Shown here in pieces: positions 57,753 to 64,000 of a DNA stretch of 64,000 bases (position 1 is the stretch's first letter; each line of letters starts with the position of its first letter). Source of the DNA: a sulfur-oxidizing endosymbiont of Gigantopelta aegis (lineage in GTDB: Bacteria > Pseudomonadota > Gammaproteobacteria > GRL18); contig NZ_JAEHGE010000001.1 of the NCBI RefSeq assembly GCF_016097415.1, positions 2,777,157 to 2,841,156 on the forward strand, written 5' to 3'. Both the position numbers and the translations under genes were made by a program. Under the pieces are notes generated by a model, which was not told the origin of the DNA, did not search any database, and worked only from the letters and a program-made list of their open reading frames with translations.

Positions 57753-58799
57753 CTAAATCACAAAGTGCCAAACTGACAGTGCAACTATAACAGAAAACAG
57801 TACAACAAGCAGAGGTAATAACATTTTTGATGAACTTATTGTCTCCGGTAGGCTTGTTGATGAGCTAGAATTAGAACTAGAATCAGAGACATATTCTAAT
57901 ACCACATCACCGTTAGCATTATTATCAATATCACTATTTTGCTGATTTTTTGTTTCAGAAGTATTAGGATGATCACGTAGATATTTCTTTATATAACGTG
58001 AAATCATCCGGGCATCGCCAATACGTTCATCCGGATCTTTTGCCAACATATGATCTAATAAAGGCTGCAATGATTTCAAATTATCAGGGAATAAGGGAAT
58101 GGGCTGCTGAATGCTATTAGCCACTAATTCAGCCGGTGAGGCACCATTATAAGGCTTACTACCCACCAACATCTCATACATCATTACACCCAAGCTATAA
58201 ATATCAACCTTATGGTTGAAACTTTGATTCTGCATAAGCTCTGGACTTGCATAACTAGGGCTGGCAAGAATATTGGCTGGCGAGTCATCCTTGGATGTTT
58301 CACTAGAGGAATAAGCAAGTTCGATACGCTTTGAAATGCCAAAATCAGTAATAACCGGACAGTCATCACTTCTAAAGACAATATTGGCTGGTTTAATGTC
58401 ACCATGAATAATACCCTTGCTATGCACCAGATGCAAAGCATCTGATAGTTCAAGAATAATTTCCAAAACAGTATGTTTATCAATACCTTGAGCAATCCTT
58501 GTTTCTAAATCACCACCTTCTAAATATTCCATCGCATGATAAAAATGAATGCCCACACGACCGACATCAAAAACTGGGATAATATTAGGATGTTTTAAGG
58601 AAGCAATAATGCGACTTTCATCTAAAAAATGCTCCAACAAGGTCATGTCGAGTTTTGGATCTAAGATTTTTAAAGCGACTTGTCGCTTCAGTGATTCTTG
58701 CATGGCGATATAAACAGTTGCCATACCACCCTTAGCGAGAATGCTTTGTATTTGATACCCTTTGATAACACTCATAATGAAATAATCTATCACCTTCAA
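57753..58799 (-). CDS. Transmembrane serine/threonine kinase
   Basis: 348 residues. Kinase domain with LAKGGMATVYIAM, VALKIL, HGDIKPANIVF, DFGISKRIE and PSYASPELMQN; single C-terminal helix (LLPLLVVLFSVIVALSVWHFV). It also has HGD in place of HRD, like its neighbour, which it resembles throughout the kinase domain; so the two arose by duplication. ATG 58799 is used (MKVIDYF); MSVIKGYQ at ~58775 is a plausible alternative start. 58800-59094 has no gene that I can see. Confidence 0.9.
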   Translation of the reverse strand: MKVIDYFIMSVIKGYQIQSILAKGGMATVYIAMQESLKRQVALKILDPKLDMTLLEHFLDESRIIASLKHPNIIPVFDVGRVGIHFYHAMEYLEGGDLETRIAQGIDKHTVLEIILELSDALHLVHSKGIIHGDIKPANIVFRSDDCPVITDFGISKRIELAYSSSETSKDDSPANILASPSYASPELMQNQSFNHKVDIYSLGVMMYEMLVGSKPYNGASPAELVANSIQQPIPLFPDNLKSLQPLLDHMLAKDPDERIGDARMISRYIKKYLRDHPNTSETKNQQNSDIDNNANGDVVLEYVSDSSSNSSSSTSLPETISSSKMLLPLLVVLFSVIVALSVWHFVI

Positions 58800-59094
58800 G
58801 TCGATAAACTGAGCAAAAACTGAGTAAGGACTTATTATATAATTTAAGTTTGACTACGAATACTTAGAAACAAATAGTTATAAATGAATTGTAGCTTATT
58901 TTTTGCTTAGTCTTTGTAATCTGAAACTGACATTAGCGTTTGGCTTGCTAAAATTATAGGACAGAATTTTAAGAATTGTAGGTTTTGAAGCAGTTTATGT
59001 GAAATTTATGAAGTTTGTCTATAGAAGGGGTAAAAACCTTCATTAACCACAAAAATAGCGATTAATGAAAAGTTTTTATGTCACTTAAAATCGC

Positions 59095-61215
59095 TTATTC
59101 TTCGCTAGTCGTTTCTGCACTTGCAGCTGCATCAGCAACAATTGCTTTCATACTCAGACGAATACGACCCTGCTTATCAATTTCAAGCACTTTAACATCA
59201 ACAAATTCACCTTCAGTGAGCTTGTCAGTCACATTGTTCACACGTTCTTCACAAATTTGTGAAATATGAACCAAACCATCTTTACCTGGAATGATAGTAA
59301 CAAAAGCACCGAAGTCCATGATCTTAGTCACACGACCATTATAGATTTTACCCACCTCAACATCTTGAGTAATTTCTTCGATACGACGCTGACATTCTTG
59401 AGCAGCAGTATTATCAGTAGAAGATATTTTAACAATGCCTTCTTCATTAATATCAATATTACAACCCGTCTCTTCGCTCAAACCTTTGATAGTTGAACCA
59501 CCCTTACCTATCACATCACGAATCTTATCTGGATTGATTTGAATCGTCAGGATACGAGGTGCGAAATCAGACATATTAGTATTAGCACCAGAAATAACCG
59601 CATTCATCTGACCTAAGATGTTTATACGAGCATCTTTGGCTTGTTCCAAGGCGATTTCCATGATTTCTTTGGTGATACCTTCGATCTTAATATCCATTTG
59701 CAGGGCATTAACACCATTTTCAGTACCGGCTACTTTAAAGTCCATATCGCCTAAGTGATCTTCATCTCCCAAAATATCCGTCAGTACAGCAAAACCATCA
59801 TCCTCTTTAATAAGACCCATCGCAATACCGGCAACAGGTGAAGAAATTGGTACGCCTGCATCCATCAAGGATAAGCTAGTACCACAAACAGAAGCCATAG
59901 AGCTGGAACCGTTAGATTCGGTAATTTCTGACACCACGCGAATGGTATAGGGAAATTCTTCCACGGTAGGTAATACCGCAGCAACACCACGTTTAGCTAA
60001 GCGACCATGGCCAATTTCACGACGTTTTGGTGTACCAACACGTCCGGTTTCACCAACACTGTATGGAGGGAAGTTATAATGCAACATGAAGGAGTCTTTA
60101 TAACTTCCTTCTAAAGCATCAATAATCTGTGCATCACGGGCAGTACCCAAAGTCGTTACAACCAAGGCCTGAGTTTCACCACGAGTGAACAAAGCTGAAC
60201 CGTGAGTACGCTCTAAAACGCCGGTACGAATGTGTAAAGGACGCACAGTTTTAGTATCACGACCATCAATACGAGGATTGCCAGCAATAATACTGCTACG
60301 CACAACATTCTTTTCCAGTTTGTAGAATGCACCAGACACATCAGAGTCTGTCCATTTTGCATCATCACCACTAGCTAGCTTGTCAATCAGAGCAGCACGC
60401 ACGTCATCAAGCGTATTTAAACGCGCTAGCTTATCACTAATTTTATAGGCATCACTGACAGCAGTTTCACATTCAGCCTTAACCGCATCGACTAACGCTT
60501 GATCAACAGCAGCAGGTGTATATTCTGAACGTGTATTACCGACTTCAGCAACAAATGCTTTTATTTCATTAATCACTGTTTGGAATTGCTCATGGCCATA
60601 CATGACCGCACCCAACATAACTTCTTCTGATAACTCATCAGCTTCTGATTCAACCATTAATACTGCGGTGTCAGTACCAGCAACCACTAAGTCCAACTCT
60701 GAATCATCTAACATTTCACGGCCGGGGTTCAGTACATATTGCTCGTCAATATAACCCACACGACAACAACCAATAGGACCATTAAAAGGTACGTCAGCTA
60801 ATGACATAGCAGCAGAAGCACCAATCATTGCTGGAATATCAGGATCAATATCAGGGTTAAGAGAAACAACCGTACAGATAACCTGAACTTCGTTATAATA
60901 AGCTTTAGGGAATAATGGACGTAGGGGACGGTCAATTAAACGTGAAATTAAAGTTTCATTTTCACTAGGACGACCTTCACGTTTGAAAAAACCACCGGGA
61001 ATTTTACCCGCAGCATAAGCTTTTTCTTGATAGTCTATGGTTAAAGGGAAAAAATCAGCACCAGGACGTGCGTCTTTTTTAGCCACGACAGTAACAAAAA
61101 CTGAGGTACCCCCTACGCTGACCATCACTGCGCCAGATGCTTGACGGGCGATTTCGCCAGTCTCTAGTGTTACGGTGTCTTGTCCAAACTGAAATGTTTT
61201 TGTAATTGGTGTCAC
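59095..61215 (-). CDS. pnp: Polyribonucleotide nucleotidyltransferase (PNPase)
   Basis: 3'-5' phosphorolytic exoribonuclease and RNA polymerase of the degradosome. About 706 residues: two RNase PH domains, KH domain ([18 protein letters not shown]) and S1 domain ([21 protein letters not shown]) at the end. Catalytic region [18 protein letters not shown]. The start is taken as GTG 61215 ([11 protein letters not shown]), which matches the family N-terminus and has GGAG upstream; the open frame extends to a TTG at 61260. It follows rpsO, as is usual. Confidence 0.95.
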   Translation of the reverse strand: MTPITKTFQFGQDTVTLETGEIARQASGAVMVSVGGTSVFVTVVAKKDARPGADFFPLTIDYQEKAYAAGKIPGGFFKREGRPSENETLISRLIDRPLRPLFPKAYYNEVQVICTVVSLNPDIDPDIPAMIGASAAMSLADVPFNGPIGCCRVGYIDEQYVLNPGREMLDDSELDLVVAGTDTAVLMVESEADELSEEVMLGAVMYGHEQFQTVINEIKAFVAEVGNTRSEYTPAAVDQALVDAVKAECETAVSDAYKISDKLARLNTLDDVRAALIDKLASGDDAKWTDSDVSGAFYKLEKNVVRSSIIAGNPRIDGRDTKTVRPLHIRTGVLERTHGSALFTRGETQALVVTTLGTARDAQIIDALEGSYKDSFMLHYNFPPYSVGETGRVGTPKRREIGHGRLAKRGVAAVLPTVEEFPYTIRVVSEITESNGSSSMASVCGTSLSLMDAGVPISSPVAGIAMGLIKEDDGFAVLTDILGDEDHLGDMDFKVAGTENGVNALQMDIKIEGITKEIMEIALEQAKDARINILGQMNAVISGANTNMSDFAPRILTIQINPDKIRDVIGKGGSTIKGLSEETGCNIDINEEGIVKISSTDNTAAQECQRRIEEITQDVEVGKIYNGRVTKIMDFGAFVTIIPGKDGLVHISQICEERVNNVTDKLTEGEFVDVKVLEIDKQGRIRLSMKAIVADAAASAETTSEE

Positions 61216-61277
61216 GCTATTTTTACTCCGTTCATTCGGCTGATTTGTGCCTGAAATCAAAATGCGCTAAAAATCAG

Positions 61278-61303
61278 CACTCTAAATCAGACAATTTAGA
61301 GTG
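61278..61303 (-). promoter_or_regulatory. Stem-loop in the pnp leader
   Basis: Perfect arms CACTCTAAAT and ATTTAGAGTG around six bases, between rpsO stop and pnp start. In E. coli the pnp leader hairpin is cut by RNase III for autoregulation; this may be the equivalent, or a weak attenuator. The structure is seen; the role is inferred. Confidence 0.5.
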
Positions 61304-61403
61304 TGACTCAATTTTTTTAGAAAGGCATTTTGATTCAGATACATTATGAAGTGCTTATTTTTATCAATTTTTTTAAAACTAATCTTTCAAGAACTAATAG
61401 AGA

Positions 61404-61670
61404 TTACTTACGTAAACCTAATTTAGTAATCAGTGAACGATAACGCTCGCTGTCTTTTTTCTTTAAATAATCAAGCATTTTTCTACGCTTGCTAACCATT
61501 CTTAATAGACCCTGACGTGAATGGTGATCATGGATATGAACTTTGAAGTGTTCAGTCAGATCAGTAATCTTTGCGGACAATAAGGCCACTTGTACTTCTG
61601 GTGAACCCGTGTCGTTAGTGCCACGGCCATGTTCTTTTACTATTTCGCTTTTTTCTTCTACAGAAATCAT
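61404..61670 (-). CDS. rpsO: 30S ribosomal protein S15
   Basis: 88 residues, full length. [59 protein letters not shown] are diagnostic. Binds 16S rRNA h20-h22. AGGAG precedes the ATG. The 261-bp region upstream (61671-61931) has no gene, only AT-rich sequence and a short repeat. Confidence 0.97.
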   Translation of the reverse strand: MISVEEKSEIVKEHGRGTNDTGSPEVQVALLSAKITDLTEHFKVHIHDHHSRQGLLRMVSKRRKMLDYLKKKDSERYRSLITKLGLRK

Positions 61671-61786
61671 TTACTACTCCTAAAACATTAAAGGATCAGA
61701 AAAAACAAATAAACAGTTGATTCTATTTACTTATTTAAACCAATGTACTCAACTAAAGAATTTATTAGATAAAGGATGAAACTATC

Positions 61787-61820
61787 ACGTTAATTTAAAC
61801 GTTAATTTAAACGTTAATTT
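61787..61820. repeat. 12-bp tandem repeat upstream of rpsO
   Basis: ACGTTAATTTAA occurs twice, followed by ACGTTAATT, head to tail. Lies between truB and rpsO. No function can be assigned. Confidence 0.8.
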
Positions 61821-61931
61821 GTAAGCTAAACTTACATGCTAACTCATAGCATCAAACAAGGCGTGTATTTTACCTGCTCAACTTGTTTAAAACAAGCAAG
61901 CATAGGCTTTTAATGACAATAATTATCAGCT

Positions 61932-62915
61932 TTATAAAAATAGCAGTCTTTTGGGCTTAAGTTGCATTTCATTATTATCATTTTTGACGGGAATTGCTAG
62001 GGCAATCAGGATGTTATTATAATAAAGTCGATAGTCACTTGAATGCTTTGTTAAGTCACTATCAGGCTGAAAATCAATATTAATCCCATGTTGAATTTTA
62101 TCAAACTCTGCTGCATTAATTTCAATACTGGGAAAATTTTGTATGGCAGTATCAGTGGGCAATAAGAGTTGATCCATTGCCGTATAATCCTGCTCTTCAG
62201 GTATAGTTTCCAGCCCTTCTTCAGGTTTAAAACGTGTCAATAAGTCATCTAGAGTAATGGCCTGAGATAAGAGAAAAGGGCCGGAGTCTATGCGTCTTAA
62301 AGCACCAATATGCGCACCGCAACCTATTTTAGTGCCTATATCTTCACATAGGGTACGAATATAAGTCCCTTTAGAGCAACGAACTTCTATTTCAATAAAA
62401 GGCTTATCACTGTCTTTTGTTAAATCGTAGCTGAGTAACTTGATGCTAAATAGAGTGATGGGGCGTGATTTTCGTTCGATAACGATACCCTTGCGAGCAT
62501 ATTCATAGAGAGGTCGGCCATTGTGTTTCAAGGCCGAAAACATGGGTGGTGTTTGCTCTTGAGGGCCTTCAAAATCAGCTAGTATAGCCAATAAGTCACT
62601 TTCTAATAATTCTGGTACCGGTGTTTCACCAATAATATCACCATCAGAGTCACCGCTAGTCGTCACTTGGCCTAGAATGCATTTAGCACGATAGCTTTTA
62701 TTAGAGTCGAGAAGATAGTGAGAAACTTTGGTGGCTTCCCCTAGGCAAATGGGCAAAACACCCGTTGCTAAAGGATCAAGACTACCGGTATGACCTGCTT
62801 TTTGAGCAAAAAACAGTCGTTTAACTTGTTGTAGGGCTTTATTAGATGACATTCCAGTGGGTTTATCTAATACTAGAATACCATTAACGAGACGGCCTTT
62901 TTTTCTTCGTGCCAT
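61932..62915 (-). CDS. truB: tRNA pseudouridine(55) synthase
   Basis: 327 residues. Makes Psi55 in tRNAs. NGILVLDKPTGMSSNKALQQ, AGHTGSLDPLATGVLPICLG with the catalytic Asp, GTYIRTLCEDIGTKIGC and the C-terminal PUA-like region. 15 bases after the rbfA stop, same strand, in the standard infB-rbfA-truB-rpsO-pnp order. Confidence 0.96.
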   Translation of the reverse strand: MARRKKGRLVNGILVLDKPTGMSSNKALQQVKRLFFAQKAGHTGSLDPLATGVLPICLGEATKVSHYLLDSNKSYRAKCILGQVTTSGDSDGDIIGETPVPELLESDLLAILADFEGPQEQTPPMFSALKHNGRPLYEYARKGIVIERKSRPITLFSIKLLSYDLTKDSDKPFIEIEVRCSKGTYIRTLCEDIGTKIGCGAHIGALRRIDSGPFLLSQAITLDDLLTRFKPEEGLETIPEEQDYTAMDQLLLPTDTAIQNFPSIEINAAEFDKIQHGINIDFQPDSDLTKHSSDYRLYYNNILIALAIPVKNDNNEMQLKPKRLLFL

Positions 62916-62930
62916 TAATTGACTACTTTA

Positions 62931-63356
62931 TCAGCTCGTTTTATCAGACTTATCATGATCGCTACGATCTTCATCTGTAGCAATGGCATTATCAATGAGT
63001 TGAGTTAATTGTGCACCATGTAAAACTGACTCATCATAGCGAAACTCTAAGCGAGGAACAATGCGTAATTTAATGCGCTGACCTAGTTCATAACGTAAAA
63101 AACCCGACGCTTTAACCAAAGCTTCTTTTACTTTAGCCTTATCTTCAGTGCGTTTCTCTTCGCTGCTCTTACTCTCATCATTATCAGTACTAATAATAGT
63201 GTAAAAGATTTTTGCAAATCCTAGATCTCGGGTCACATCGACCGCTGTTATAGAAACAAATGACAAACGAGGATCTTTAACATCCCGGGTTAGCATCGTT
63301 GCTAGTTCACGTTGAATAAGTTCACCCACGCGGCGACTACGATTAAAATCAGCCAT
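62931..63356 (-). CDS. rbfA: Ribosome-binding factor A
   Basis: 141 residues. KH-type 30S maturation factor: RVGELIQRELATMLTRDVKD, VSITAVDVTRDLGFAKIFYT, LRYELGQRIKLRIVPRLEFR. A polar insertion (STDNDESKSSEEKRTEDKAK, ~68-87) and an acidic tail make it longer than the ~120-residue norm. Follows infB by 96 bases. Confidence 0.95.
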   Translation of the reverse strand: MADFNRSRRVGELIQRELATMLTRDVKDPRLSFVSITAVDVTRDLGFAKIFYTIISTDNDESKSSEEKRTEDKAKVKEALVKASGFLRYELGQRIKLRIVPRLEFRYDESVLHGAQLTQLIDNAIATDEDRSDHDKSDKTS

Positions 63357-63452
63357 TCCTAATCCCTATTTCTTAGAGCAATCTATTCTTTAAGAGCACT
63401 TTTTTATGAGCTATTTTTTAAGAACTACTCTTTAAGAGCTACTCTTTATAAA

Positions 63453-64000
63453 CTAAAGTGTCCGCTTAACTTGGACTCGTTCATAGACTTCAATCTGATC
63501 GCCGGGTTTGACATCGTTATAGTTTTTCACGCCGATACCACATTCCAGTCCCGATTTAACTTCCTGAACATCATCTTTGAAACGTCTTAGTGATTCTAGC
63601 TCGCCTTCATAAATGACCACATTTTCACGTAGTACACGGATTGGGCTGCTACGCTTAAGCGTTCCATCAATGACCATACAACCCGCAATAGCACCGAGTT
63701 TAGGTGAACGGAAGACATCACGCACTTCTGCAAGTCCCATGATAACGTCTTTAAATTCAGGCGCTAACATACCGGTCATGGCAGTGGTGATTTCATCAAT
63801 GATGTCATAAATAACACTATAATAATGTAAATCAACCGCTTCATTTTCGATGATACGCTTAGCAGAAGCATCTGCTCGAACATTAAAGCCTATAACTATC
63901 GCATTAGAAGCAACTGCAAGTTGCGCATCAGACTCATTAATTCCACCCACACCATCAGAAACGATAACGACTTTAATTTCATCCGTAGAGAGTTTTTTCA
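63453..64000 (-). CDS. infB: Translation initiation factor IF-2, C-terminal part (runs off window)
   Basis: C-terminal ~180 residues: [80 protein letters not shown], ending VQVKRTL. Domains IV (C1-C2) of IF-2. The G domain lies beyond the right edge. The short stretch to rbfA contains repeated CTTTAAGAGCTA motifs. Confidence 0.96.
   Translation of the reverse strand, partial: KKLSTDEIKVVIVSDGVGGINESDAQLAVASNAIVIGFNVRADASAKRIIENEAVDLHYYSVIYDIIDEITTAMTGMLAPEFKDVIMGLAEVRDVFRSPKLGAIAGCMVIDGTLKRSSPIRVLRENVVIYEGELESLRRFKDDVQEVKSGLECGIGVKNYNDVKPGDQIEVYERVQVKRTL

Noticed and set aside
59078-59269. Short plus-strand frame over the pnp 3' end
   Set aside because: Antisense shadow of the S1 domain.

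Overview
This window reads as the chromosome of an AT-rich gammaproteobacterium. The infB-rbfA-truB-rpsO-pnp cluster, the sucA/lpd remnants and the Cus-type efflux genes are all gammaproteobacterial in style. A dissimilatory-type ATP sulfurylase (sat) next to a physically destroyed 2-oxoglutarate dehydrogenase locus suggests a sulfur-oxidising chemolithoautotroph, free-living or symbiotic. That lifestyle is inferred from few genes, and I cannot name the genus. No rRNA, tRNA or CRISPR array was seen.

Layout. 0-12.5 kb is a metal (copper/silver) resistance island: a copper chaperone running off the left edge, a three-HMA CopA ATPase, a Met-rich periplasmic protein, a membrane-anchored cytochrome c, a SHOCT membrane protein with an 18-bp coding tandem repeat, and a five-gene efflux operon (TolC-type channel, CusB fused to two CusF domains, CusA, a P-II-like protein, DUF411). 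12.5-19.4 kb is a damaged, probably Fur-controlled operon (porin, FMN-binding, PepSY-TM). An IS21 element separates it from its promoter, and an IS3 copy has replaced the middle of the operon. 19.4-37 kb holds two small paralogous membrane proteins, a GGDEF protein, a SHOCT protein, a DUF4399 protein and a two-component system of the CusR/CusS type. That system is broken three times: by an IS1595-family element at the regulator start codon, by a 9.66-kb transposon carrying a DNA methyltransferase inside the regulator, and by nested IS3/IS66 fragments inside the kinase. 37-48 kb carries a receiver protein with a membrane anchor, a DUF2285-like gene split by a second IS3-type element, WD40, TPR, PilZ and YciC-like proteins, and an M16 peptidase. 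48-54 kb is sucA (truncated), IS3, an IS66-like fragment and lpd (truncated), with sucB gone. 54-64 kb is sat, an FHA protein, two serine/threonine kinases and the pnp-infB cluster.

How it works together. Six promoters of the metal genes share a box with core TTTAATGTTCATGTAAGG, placed 24-27 nt upstream of a plausible -10 hexamer. This suggests one OmpR-type activator controls the efflux operon, the Met-rich protein, the cytochrome, the SHOCT protein and both small membrane proteins. The obvious candidate activator is the regulator encoded here, and it is destroyed, so the regulon is either silent, constitutive or run by another regulator.

At least seven copies of one IS3-family element, plus IS21, IS1595, IS66-like and a second IS3-type element, shape the region. 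Many pseudogenes carry single-base changes in homopolymer runs while the housekeeping genes stay intact. This favours real decay, but homopolymer sequencing error and misassembly across the repeats are the main alternatives.
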